Origin: Candidatus Aenigmatarchaeota archaeon
GTDB lineage: Archaea > EX4484-52 > B79-G9
Length of the DNA: 8,937 nucleotides
Reading direction: 5' to 3'
Assembly (NCBI GenBank): GCA_023142905.1
Contig: JAGLIP010000025.1
Span: 1-8,937, forward strand
A model generated the notes under the pieces. That model was not told the DNA's origin, made no database searches, and worked only from the letters and a program-made list of their open reading frames with translations. Positions 1-5,408 of this stretch are shown here, piece after piece. The translations under genes and the position numbers were made by a program. Each line of letters opens with the position of its first letter. Within the stretch, counting starts at the first letter, position 1.

Positions 1-50
1 AAATTACATAGTTATCAGGAATTAAATAATTTTTGGTTTAGTGTATTATC

Positions 51-60
51 TTTTATTAAT
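51..60 (+). promoter_or_regulatory. Candidate TATA box for the PepSY-like gene
   Basis: An AT-only stretch, ttttattaat, lies about 25 to 30 bases before the ATG at 81. No Shine-Dalgarno-like sequence lies between it and the ATG. Archaeal transcription usually starts about 25 bases after the TATA box, so the transcript would begin at or next to the start codon, which fits a leaderless mRNA. The surrounding DNA is AT-rich throughout, so the match is weak. Confidence 0.3.
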
Positions 61-80
61 CTTAAAAACAAAAAATTAAT

Positions 81-566
81 ATGGATATAAAAGATGCGAT
101 AAAAAAGATAAAAGAAAGCCCTGATTTTTCAAAGCTTGAAGGAAAAACACTTTGTTCTGCAATTGCATTTACAAATAAAGATAATGATATTGACAAATGG
201 GAGCTTAATTATTACGACGGCGACACAAAAAAAATAAATCGCGTTGTTGTAAGCGATGTTGTGGAACTTTTTCCTGAAAATTCCCTTTTCAAAGAAGATA
301 GTGCTGTTAGCCAGATAAATGAAAACGACATTGTGGTGACTACAAAAGATGCATTAAAAATCGCAATGAAACACAATGAAACACAATACAAACAACAAGC
401 ACAAAAGATGTTTATAGCACTCCATGCAGGAAAAACACCCCATTGGTCTATAAACATAATAACAAATGTTCTTTCTGTAATCCAGATAAAGATTTCCGCC
501 AAAACCGGAAAAATAATCGAGTCTAAAACACACAATCTCTTTCAAGGAAAGGGTGTCGCGAGTTAA
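81..566 (+). CDS. PepSY-like domain protein, cytosolic, function unknown
   Basis: This 161-residue protein starts with an amphipathic lysine-rich helix (residues 1-13). A W-x-L-N-Y-Y stretch follows at 40-45, then a helical middle, and a C-terminal segment at about 117-147 that reads TPHWSINII...VIQIKISAKTGKIIE. The pattern of Trp followed by two strands and a 'K/DA-x-TGK-ii' end is that of PepSY-type repeats, and similar short proteins occur in DPANN archaea; both points rest on recollection of the family, not on a search. There is no signal peptide or membrane segment, unlike bacterial PepSY peptidase-inhibitor proteins, so a cytosolic location is expected. No ribosome binding site precedes the ATG, which suggests a leaderless message. 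The gene converges on the minus-strand gene at 563-1120, with overlapping stop codons. No biochemical role can be assigned. Confidence 0.7.
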   Translation: MDIKDAIKKIKESPDFSKLEGKTLCSAIAFTNKDNDIDKWELNYYDGDTKKINRVVVSDVVELFPENSLFKEDSAVSQINENDIVVTTKDALKIAMKHNETQYKQQAQKMFIALHAGKTPHWSINIITNVLSVIQIKISAKTGKIIESKTHNLFQGKGVAS

Positions 567-1120
567 TAACCGGGTTGGTTTAAAAGTTCGCCTATATATT
601 TTTCAACTTCAGAAATGCTATTTTTAGAATCAATAAAAAAACTTTTTTGACTTTCTACAGGGCTATTGCCATCTTTCTTACATACGATAACAGTTCGGTC
701 TGCGGTTTGTACAATGATACCGCAATCAAGATACTCCGTTTTTATACACAATGATATGTATTGGTCTTCTTTTTTGCGGTTTTTTTCAGCTAAATGTCTA
801 TTATCCATCTCTAATTCAAGAACACCATGTAAAATCCCTGATGAAAGTTCAATTTTTACAACATAACGCGTTTCGTCAGAAATTATGGTGGTGCCTATTG
901 CCTGTTTATCTGGCTCTAAAGTATCTACGGTATATTCAACATCCATCATTTGCGGAATTTCTTTACCGATAACATATGTTCCGCCATTAAGCATCTTATG
1001 GGCTAAAACCGCAAGAAATACTTCGGAATTGTCCTCCTTTTTGCGCAGTAATAGCTTCCGACCCGTTATATCGCCGTCATTTCTTTTAAAATAGATTTCG
1101 TGTGTTCGCATTTCAACCAT
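563..1120 (-). CDS. Hypothetical protein, 185 residues, beta-rich
   Basis: I do not recognise this protein. It is soluble by eye, with no signal peptide and no membrane helix. Alternating hydrophobic residues suggest mostly beta strands, split by a very charged central stretch around residues 105-118 (EMDNRHLAEKNRKKEDQ). The last 35 residues look helical (DSKNSISEVEKYIGELL). The start chosen is the ATG at 1120, because a GTGAT motif sits four bases upstream, the same spacing used by the exosome genes; a second in-frame ATG at 1111 is possible. It lies 32 bases downstream of the archaeosortase gene on the same strand, so it may be its co-transcribed partner. A TATA-like element over the archaeosortase stop codon could instead give it its own promoter. 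It lacks the C-terminal membrane helix with basic tail expected of a sortase substrate. Confidence 0.75.
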   Translation of the reverse strand: MVEMRTHEIYFKRNDGDITGRKLLLRKKEDNSEVFLAVLAHKMLNGGTYVIGKEIPQMMDVEYTVDTLEPDKQAIGTTIISDETRYVVKIELSSGILHGVLELEMDNRHLAEKNRKKEDQYISLCIKTEYLDCGIIVQTADRTVIVCKKDGNSPVESQKSFFIDSKNSISEVEKYIGELLNQPGY

Positions 1121-1148
1121 AAATATCACAAGAGTAATGATTTGCTAA

Positions 1149-1156
1149 ATATTTAA
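1149..1156 (-). promoter_or_regulatory. Candidate TATA box before the 563-1120 gene
   Basis: On the minus strand this reads TTAAATAT, close to the archaeal TATA consensus. It overlaps the stop codon of the archaeosortase gene. Transcription from it would start near 1125, only a few bases before the chosen ATG at 1120. That spacing sits poorly with use of the GTGAT motif as a ribosome binding site, so either this element or the site is probably not the main signal. Confidence 0.25.
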
Positions 1157-1707
1157 TTCTTAACCCAAAACCACCAAATTCCTAAAACAAGTGCAATAAG
1201 CCCCCACTGCCACAGCATATCGTGGATTATTGAAAATTTATCAAGACCGAATACTATTGAAAGCCATATGGATGATGCAATTCTTATTACATTGCCTGCA
1301 AAAATTAAAGGAATCCCTAAAACAACGCCATAAATCCTTTTTTTGAAAGCGATATTCCTTGTTGCGAAAATTAGCCCCCACAATGCCATTACAGACTTCC
1401 AGCCAACACAGTCTTTTATTATCTCAACAGTCCACTCTGCTTGAGGTATATAAAGTATGTGTCCCTGAAGCTCAACTACTACATTAAGAATGCCTAAAAG
1501 ATAAGCAACTGTTTTAGCAGTCAGAACCTGCAGAAAATAAGCATCGAAATTAATCCACAACACAAAATAAAAAGGAAGTGCTAAAAGCATAAATCTAGCA
1601 ACAAATACAAGCGCTTCCCAAAGCCTTGCTTGAGTCGCTGTGAATTTTTTTGTGGCTTTTTTTTCAAAAGAATTCCAATATTTTGAGATTTTTAAAAATG
1701 GGTTCAT
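1153..1707 (-). CDS. Archaeosortase/exosortase-family membrane transpeptidase, short form
   Basis: This 184-residue, very hydrophobic protein has about five or six membrane helices (roughly 31-53, 64-80, 100-116, 125-140, 141-155 and 165-182) after a short basic cytosolic N-terminus. The three residues of the exosortase/archaeosortase family are visible in the expected order: Cys100 in D-C-V-G-W-K-S, Arg142 in N-V-I-R-I-A-S-S, and His162 in I-I-H-D-M-L-W-Q. Family members cleave a C-terminal sorting signal of a secreted protein and join it to a lipid or other acceptor at the outer face of the membrane. At 184 residues it is shorter than ArtA of haloarchaea, and no PGF- or PEF-CTERM-type substrate is in the window. 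The ATG at 1707 has an AAGGA site four bases or so upstream. It sits 32 bases after the zinc-ribbon gene, at the tail of the exosome superoperon. Confidence 0.88.
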   Translation of the reverse strand: MNPFLKISKYWNSFEKKATKKFTATQARLWEALVFVARFMLLALPFYFVLWINFDAYFLQVLTAKTVAYLLGILNVVVELQGHILYIPQAEWTVEIIKDCVGWKSVMALWGLIFATRNIAFKKRIYGVVLGIPLIFAGNVIRIASSIWLSIVFGLDKFSIIHDMLWQWGLIALVLGIWWFWVKN

Positions 1708-1739
1708 AAAGTTCCTTAAGAATTCGCGTGTTTATATCG

Positions 1740-1865
1740 TTAACTTGCTATAAACATCTTCTTTCCGCAGCATTCAGGGTCTTTGAATGCTTCAAGAGAT
1801 ACCTCTTTTGTTTCAATATGGGTTTCTTTTCCGCATGAATTGCACACAAATTTTGTTTTTTCCAT
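1740..1865 (-). CDS. Small desulforedoxin-like zinc-ribbon/metal-binding protein
   Basis: This 41-residue protein has four cysteines arranged as C8-x2-C11 and adjacent C32-C33, the latter in P-E-C-C-G-K-K-M. A first CxxCG knuckle followed by a CCGxxM end is the pattern of desulforedoxin and of the N-terminal domain of desulfoferrodoxin, which bind one Fe or Zn with four cysteines. The loop between the pairs is about 20 residues here, against about 15 in desulforedoxin, so a structural zinc site is as likely as a redox iron site. The start is the ATG at 1865, because AAGGGGATGG lies about six bases upstream; a more distal in-frame ATG at 1874 would overlap that site. It follows pfdB by 22 bases and precedes the archaeosortase gene by 32, so it is probably co-transcribed. 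Its role is unknown. Confidence 0.72.
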   Translation of the reverse strand: MEKTKFVCNSCGKETHIETKEVSLEAFKDPECCGKKMFIAS

Positions 1866-1870
1866 AAATA

Positions 1871-1880
1871 CCATCCCCTT
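1871..1880 (-). promoter_or_regulatory. Ribosome binding site fixing the zinc-ribbon start
   Basis: The minus strand reads AAGGGGATGG, which can pair with the 3' end of archaeal 16S rRNA. It is placed to serve the ATG at 1865 and excludes the upstream in-frame ATG at 1874, which lies within it. Confidence 0.55.
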
Positions 1881-1887
1881 ATTGCGC

Positions 1888-2217
1888 TTATTTCCCTTGA
1901 GCTGATGAAAGCTTTTTCTGAACTTCCATAAGCTTATCCCGTAAAAGATTTTCCTGCTTGTCAAATGTTTTCATTCGAACTTCAAGTGTCTCTTTTTGCT
2001 CTTCGAGATCTTTTCCCACATCTTTTTTGCTGCTTTTTATAAGAATTGTGCCCGAGACCTTAAATATTTCATCACTTTTTGTATTTTTGAGATCCTCTGA
2101 TGCTTTTTCAAATTCTGCAAGCTGTATTCGATACTGCTCTTTTTGCATCATTATTGTCTGAAGCTGCTGCTGCAATTGTTGATATTGAATCATAATTTCT
2201 TCCTGTTGCTTTAACAT
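1888..2217 (-). CDS. pfdB: Prefoldin beta subunit
   Basis: This 109-residue protein is almost entirely alpha-helical and heptad-like, apart from a short beta-hairpin segment in the middle (about residues 50-64, DEIFKVSGTILIKSSKKD). The arrangement is two long coiled coils joined by a hairpin, as in the prefoldin beta subunit (GimC beta). 'KVxGxILIK' matches the family's conserved hairpin, and the length is close to the usual 110-120 residues. Four beta and two alpha subunits form a hexamer that captures unfolded proteins in the cytosol and passes them to the thermosome. The ATG at 2217 has a GAGGTGT site at 2225-2231. The gene follows pcc1 by 39 bases, its usual neighbour in archaeal exosome operons. 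The alpha subunit is not in the window. The N-terminal helix is unusually rich in glutamine (QYQQLQQQLQ). Confidence 0.92.
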   Translation of the reverse strand: MLKQQEEIMIQYQQLQQQLQTIMMQKEQYRIQLAEFEKASEDLKNTKSDEIFKVSGTILIKSSKKDVGKDLEEQKETLEVRMKTFDKQENLLRDKLMEVQKKLSSAQGK

Positions 2218-2256
2218 AAAATATACACCTCAAAACTATATAGCTATTAATTCTTT

Positions 2257-2484
2257 TTAGATATTTAAAACCTTTTCTGCTGCACTCACAAGCATTAAAA
2301 CAGAATTTATTGCTGCCCTTAAGGCTGTTGTGTCTTTTGCGCTTATTTTTGCAACAAGTGTTTCAGACTCTATTTTAAGCGTTATTGTTGCTCTTTTTGT
2401 GTTTGTGATGTCGGGTTTTAATGATGACAATATAAGTTCTGCTTTTTTTTCGTCAAAATCAAATATTGTCTTGCTTTCAATCAT
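2257..2484 (-). CDS. pcc1: KEOPS complex subunit Pcc1
   Basis: The 75-residue protein carries the Pcc1 pattern: an N-terminal strand, then A-E-L-I-L-S-S-L-K-P-D at 15-25, then the hallmark D-T-T-A-L-R-A-A-I-N-S at 50-60 before a closing helix. Pcc1 is the dimerisation subunit of KEOPS, which with Kae1 and Bud32 makes the N6-threonylcarbamoyl-adenosine at position 37 of ANN-decoding tRNAs. It is near the usual length of about 80 residues. The ATG at 2484 is preferred; an in-frame TTG at 2496 would add four residues (MFDS). Neither start has a strong ribosome binding site; only a weak TGAT precedes the ATG by three bases. It lies 24 bases after rpoP, so re-initiation by ribosomes leaving rpoP is plausible. 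Kae1, Bud32 and Cgi121 are not in this window. Confidence 0.88.
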   Translation of the reverse strand: MIESKTIFDFDEKKAELILSSLKPDITNTKRATITLKIESETLVAKISAKDTTALRAAINSVLMLVSAAEKVLNI

Positions 2485-2508
2485 AGAATCAAACAAATCA
2501 GAGATAAT

Positions 2509-2643
2509 TTACCTGCAGAGTATTGTTTTTTTTATTTCCGGGGTTTCTTTGAAAAGTATTCTTCCGGAACATTTTGGACAGGAAAGAGATGGATTTGCGT
2601 TTTTAACTTCTATTCTTTTCTGGCAGTTGATACAGACATACAT
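2509..2643 (-). CDS. rpoP: DNA-directed RNA polymerase subunit P (Rpb12/Rpc10 family)
   Basis: This 44-residue gene begins MYVCINCQKRIEV and contains a zinc ribbon with C4-x2-C7 and C22-x2-C25 in S-C-P-K-C-S-G-R-I-L-F-K. The C-P-x-C-x-G-x-R-I pattern followed by a basic C-terminus is that of archaeal RpoP, homologous to eukaryotic Rpb12, which stabilises the Rpb3/Rpb10/Rpb11-like platform of the polymerase. The length is typical (about 45-50 residues). The ATG follows the rpl37ae stop codon with no base between them, and its ribosome binding site GGAGATGA lies inside the rpl37ae coding sequence, so translation of the two is very probably coupled. Gene order between rpl37ae and pcc1 is the common archaeal one, although the Brix/Imp4-like gene often found in this region is absent. 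Confidence 0.93.
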   Translation of the reverse strand: MYVCINCQKRIEVKNANPSLSCPKCSGRILFKETPEIKKTILCR

Positions 2644-3006
2644 TTAATTCATCTCCTTTTGAACATCAGTTTGGTCTTCGGTTTGGTCTTTTGGGGTTTC
2701 CTGGATTTTTTCCTGTTTTTCTAATTCCCGCATCTGTTTTTTCAAATCCTCAAACTTGCCGGTCCTAAGCTGTTGTATAATCTTTGCAGAAGGCGTGTTT
2801 GGCTGGTATGCCCCACCTGCAATTTTCACATCACAGTTTTTACAAACCCAGATTCCCGCGGCTTTTCTTTTAAGTGTGTTTTTTGTGCATTTAGGGCATT
2901 CGTGCCTTGCACGGGATGTTTTTTCTATTTTGGATACCAAAGTTCTTATTTTAACGCCGTATCGTTCCTTAAATCGTCCTGCAGATTTCACTTTTTTTGT
3001 CGCCAT
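2644..3006 (-). CDS. rpl37ae: 50S ribosomal protein eL43 (L37Ae) with a charged C-terminal tail
   Basis: This 120-residue protein matches eL43 from its N-terminus (KSAGRFKERYGVKIRT) through the zinc finger, with C37-x2-C40 and C55-x2-C58 in A-G-I-W-V-C-K-N-C, to A-G-G-A-Y-x-P-x-T at 63-71. eL43 binds 23S rRNA near the E site of the large subunit. The family usually ends about 15 to 20 residues after the AGGAY motif. Here an extra stretch of about 35 residues (86-120) follows, rich in Lys, Glu, Gln and Asp and probably a helix or coiled coil. The reading frame is intact and ends exactly at the rpoP start, so the tail is not a readthrough artefact. The start ATG at 3006 has GAGTGATG at 3011-3018. 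It lies 54 bases after rrp42, the widest gap in the core of the operon; that gap is AT-rich and could hold an internal promoter. Confidence 0.93.
   Translation of the reverse strand: MATKKVKSAGRFKERYGVKIRTLVSKIEKTSRARHECPKCTKNTLKRKAAGIWVCKNCDVKIAGGAYQPNTPSAKIIQQLRTGKFEDLKKQMRELEKQEKIQETPKDQTEDQTDVQKEMN
2649..2656 (-). promoter_or_regulatory. Ribosome binding site of rpoP inside rpl37ae
   Basis: The minus strand reads GGAGATGA within the last codons of rpl37ae (Lys-Glu-Met-Asn). It ends five bases before the rpoP ATG at 2643 and confirms this short gene. Confidence 0.7.
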
Positions 3007-3060
3007 AATACATCACTCATCTTTATAATTATCTTAAACTTTAAAAAACTGTCTTGTATT

Positions 3061-3852
3061 TTATTTCTTTTTGCTTTTGAAATGCTTTTTTATAAGCTCA
3101 TCTGTTTTTTTGCCTGCAATTTTGCAAATCTCAACAACTTCCTCAACAGTGAAACCGCCCGGACCGCCTTTTTGCATGGAGCTTATGTTTCCGCTTTCAT
3201 TTGTTGTAACTGTAAGGCGCGTATCAATCGCTTCTTCCTCATCTGCAGTTGTGTCAATTATAAGCTTATTGCCGCATTTCATTACAGTTATCGGAAGTGC
3301 TATTGTTGTCAGTGGAAGCGGTTTTTCTCTTTTGTTGTAATCGATTTTGTAATCTTTGTCAATTGTTGGCATTTTAGCGTCAAGTATTGCCGTCATTGCC
3401 GCTAACCCTGAAGCATCCATAAGATTGCCGTCATGGTTTATCACTACAATGTCCATGAAAACTCTCCAGACTTTTTCGCCTTCAACAATGCAGAGTTTTT
3501 TAAAATCAATGACTTCTGCTTCCCGTATTCCGCGGTCTACAACGCGTCCAAGCTCTACTTCAACTTCGCCCGGCCTTCCTGCTTCAAATTCAGGAGCTGC
3601 CAGAGGCAAGAATTCAGCAGAACTTGTAAGAACACCCCTATCCTGAGAGTCAGGATATGGTTCTGCAAGATCCATTTTTATTCCTGCTATTACTTCTGTT
3701 TTGCCTAATTTTACTCTTGCAGAACCTTCCGCATTTGCAGAAACGCCTCTCTCAATTATTACTTCCCGCATTTCATCGAGTTTTCTATCATCGCCTCGAA
3801 TATTGCGTTTTATCTGGTTTACAATATAATCTTTTGTTAATTTTGCTGTCAT
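3061..3852 (-). CDS. rrp42: Exosome complex subunit Rrp42 (RNase PH-fold, non-catalytic)
   Basis: This 263-residue RNase PH-fold protein shows the Rrp42 signatures: G-D-D-R-K-L-D-E-M-R-E near residues 20-30, R-V-V-D-R-G-I-R-E at 103-111, D-I-V-V-I-N-H-D-G-N at 134-143 and E-E-E-A-I-D-T-R-L-T-V at 205-215. In archaea Rrp42 pairs with Rrp41 in an alternating hexameric ring. It shapes the RNA channel and active site but is not itself catalytic, and the D-T-R-L-T version of the active-site segment here fits that. Length is close to the usual 260-275. The ATG at 3852 is chosen because AAGGTGAT ends four bases upstream; an in-frame GTG at 3861 is part of that site. The gene follows rrp41 by 14 bases, so the pair is co-transcribed and probably made at equal levels. 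The C-terminus is very lysine-rich (HFKSKKK). Confidence 0.95.
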   Translation of the reverse strand: MTAKLTKDYIVNQIKRNIRGDDRKLDEMREVIIERGVSANAEGSARVKLGKTEVIAGIKMDLAEPYPDSQDRGVLTSSAEFLPLAAPEFEAGRPGEVEVELGRVVDRGIREAEVIDFKKLCIVEGEKVWRVFMDIVVINHDGNLMDASGLAAMTAILDAKMPTIDKDYKIDYNKREKPLPLTTIALPITVMKCGNKLIIDTTADEEEAIDTRLTVTTNESGNISSMQKGGPGGFTVEEVVEICKIAGKKTDELIKKHFKSKKK

Positions 3853-3856
3853 TATA

Positions 3857-3864
3857 ATCACCTT
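3857..3864 (-). promoter_or_regulatory. Ribosome binding site of rrp42
   Basis: The minus strand reads AAGGTGAT, ending four bases before the ATG at 3852. It contains the alternative GTG start at 3861, which is therefore unlikely to be used. Confidence 0.65.
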
Positions 3865-3866
3865 AG

Positions 3867-4583
3867 TTATGCAGTGTTTGCATTATACTTTTCAATTAGT
3901 GCTTTTCCCTGTATTTTTTCTATGTCTTTGCACCCTTTTTCTGTCATCCTGACGATTTTTTCTATTTCGTCAACGGATGCGTCCCCGTCCATCTGAAGGA
4001 GTGTTATTTCTCCGGTTCTTGCAAGCATTGCAACCGGAAGGTCTATTGCATCTGAGGCATCTTCTTCCTCTTTTGTTAAGTCAAGCACAATGTTTCCTTC
4101 AACACGGCCTGCTGCAACGGAAGATATAAGCCCCCTCATAGGGATTCCTGCATCTGCAAGTGCCACGGATGCTGCGGTTATTGCTGCAACTCTTGTTCCT
4201 GCATCTGCCTGGATTATTTCCATGTCTATGTCAATAGCGCTTTTTGGGAATTCTTCCAAGAATATTACATTTTCCAAAGCTTCGGAAACAACTTTTGCGA
4301 TTTCAACAGACCTTTTATCATAGCCTGGTCTTTTCCTATCGTAAACAGAGAATGGAATCATGTTGTATCTTACTTTAAGTATTGCTTTTTTTGATTTTTC
4401 CATATGCCTTGGGTGCACTTTTTTTGGCCCATAGACTGCGGAAATCACTTTTGTGGTTCCGAATTCAACATAAGCTGAACCGTCTGCACGGTCTACAACG
4501 CCTGCTTTTATCTTTAAAGGCCTTATTTCGTCAAGTTTTCTGCCGTCAGGCCTTATTCCTTTGTTGATTAGTTTTTCACTCAT
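3867..4583 (-). CDS. rrp41: Exosome complex catalytic subunit Rrp41 (3'-5' phosphorolytic exoribonuclease)
   Basis: This 238-residue RNase PH-fold protein begins with the family motif G-I-R-P-D-G-R-K-L-D-E-I-R (9-21). G-R-V-E-G-N-I-V-L-D-L-T (159-170), the phosphate-site region, is followed by E-E-E-D-A-S-D-A-I-D-L-P-V-A-M (172-186). Asp175 and Asp181 are six residues apart, as the catalytic acidic pair is in characterised archaeal Rrp41, so the enzyme looks active. It degrades RNA from the 3' end with inorganic phosphate and can add tails in reverse. The length is normal (about 240-250). The ATG at 4583 is chosen over an upstream extension because AAGGTGAT lies four bases before it. It overlaps the end of rrp4 by eight bases, implying translational coupling. 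It forms the catalytic ring with Rrp42, encoded next. Confidence 0.97.
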   Translation of the reverse strand: MSEKLINKGIRPDGRKLDEIRPLKIKAGVVDRADGSAYVEFGTTKVISAVYGPKKVHPRHMEKSKKAILKVRYNMIPFSVYDRKRPGYDKRSVEIAKVVSEALENVIFLEEFPKSAIDIDMEIIQADAGTRVAAITAASVALADAGIPMRGLISSVAAGRVEGNIVLDLTKEEEDASDAIDLPVAMLARTGEITLLQMDGDASVDEIEKIVRMTEKGCKDIEKIQGKALIEKYNANTA

Positions 4584-5361
4584 TAATATCACCTTGGCTT
4601 TTTTTAGGCAGTTTCTTGATTTCTGTATCAAGAAGTGCGTCTATTTTGTCTGTAAGCCCTGATTGTGTTGACCATTCGTCAACTTTTTTGATTGCTTTTG
4701 CAGCAACGGTTTCAAAATCGCCTTTTATCCATATTCTGCCGTTCTGTCCGACAGTTATGAAGCATTTTGTCTTGTCTTTTATCATGCCGATCATAGAGCC
4801 CTGCTTTCCTATAAGCCTTGGCACCTTGCTTGGAGTTATGTGTGCTAAAAGGCCGCCTATAAGCTTTCTTGCCTTAGGGTCTTTGGTTCCTACATTTATG
4901 AATTTTGTTGGGGTAACGCCTGTTACAACGCACATTATTACATCCCCGATAGCATAGTATTTTGTCAGGTCTCCGTTTCTCTCAACGAATTCCCGAACAT
5001 CATTTGTAGACATAACAGAATCGTATGGGCCGCCTATATCAACTGACCAGTTTGAAAAACCGACATCAGTTACTTCGCCGACCACATAATCGCGCACCTG
5101 CGGATTATAGACTCCTGAAAGAGGCGTTACTGAAACAACACTCCCTCTTGTCTTTGCAATGCCTAATATTTTTGAGAAAACTTTGCTTCCTTCGCGAAAC
5201 GCACCTGCGCCCGGAAGAACATCCATGCTGTCTACAAGCTCAAAACCAGGATATACTATTTTCATGGCTTCTTTTTCTTCGCCGGCAGCTTTTGGTTCTG
5301 CAACTGTTTTTGGATTAACTGCCGTATCTTCGACTTTTGTTTTTGTTATACTGTGAGTCAT
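4576..5361 (-). CDS. rrp4: Exosome RNA-binding cap subunit Rrp4 with N-terminal extension
   Basis: This 261-residue protein has the three Rrp4 parts. The N-terminal domain (about 34-80) has V-Y-P-G-F near its start and F-R-E-G-S-K-V-F-S. The S1 domain (about 87-157) has V-x-D-Y-V-V-G-E-V-T-D-V and S-V-D-I-G. The KH domain (about 172-235) has R-L-I-G-K-Q-G-S-M-I, where GKQG is the RNA-binding GxxG loop, and N-G-R-I-W-I-K-G. Three copies cap the Rrp41-Rrp42 ring and feed RNA, especially A-rich RNA, into it. Residues 1-32 are an extra stretch rich in Lys, Thr, Ala and Glu that is absent from most Rrp4 proteins; Met33 (codon at 5265) would give the usual start. The ATG at 5361 is preferred because AAGGTGAA (5365-5372) precedes it by three bases, while Met33 has no such site. 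It is the first gene of the operon. Confidence 0.95.
   Translation of the reverse strand: MTHSITKTKVEDTAVNPKTVAEPKAAGEEKEAMKIVYPGFELVDSMDVLPGAGAFREGSKVFSKILGIAKTRGSVVSVTPLSGVYNPQVRDYVVGEVTDVGFSNWSVDIGGPYDSVMSTNDVREFVERNGDLTKYYAIGDVIMCVVTGVTPTKFINVGTKDPKARKLIGGLLAHITPSKVPRLIGKQGSMIGMIKDKTKCFITVGQNGRIWIKGDFETVAAKAIKKVDEWSTQSGLTDKIDALLDTEIKKLPKKSQGDINE
4588..4595 (-). promoter_or_regulatory. Ribosome binding site of rrp41 inside rrp4
   Basis: The minus strand reads AAGGTGAT within the last codons of rrp4 (Gln-Gly-Asp), four bases before the rrp41 ATG. It decides the start at 4583 rather than the in-frame extension reaching 4631. Confidence 0.7.
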
Positions 5362-5408
5362 TTATTCACCTTTAATTATTTTTTTAGAGATTTAAGTATT
5401 ATTTAGGA

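Noticed and set aside
1866..1964. N-terminal extension of the zinc-ribbon protein into the pfdB coding region
   Set aside because: It would read through the end of pfdB in another frame, and the ribosome binding site at 1871-1880 supports the ATG at 1865.
3007..3060. Internal promoter before rpl37ae
   Set aside because: The 54-base gap is AT-rich (TTTTTTAAAG and TTATAAAG on the minus strand), but no element stands out enough over the background to annotate.
2773..3405. Long plus-strand open frame opposite rpl37ae and rrp42
   Set aside because: It is antisense to two well-supported conserved genes, has a Cys/Phe-rich composition typical of a shadow frame and no start signal.
4584..4631. N-terminal extension of Rrp41 overlapping rrp4
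   Set aside because: The AAGGTGAT ribosome binding site at 4588-4595 points to the ATG at 4583, and the family begins at that point.
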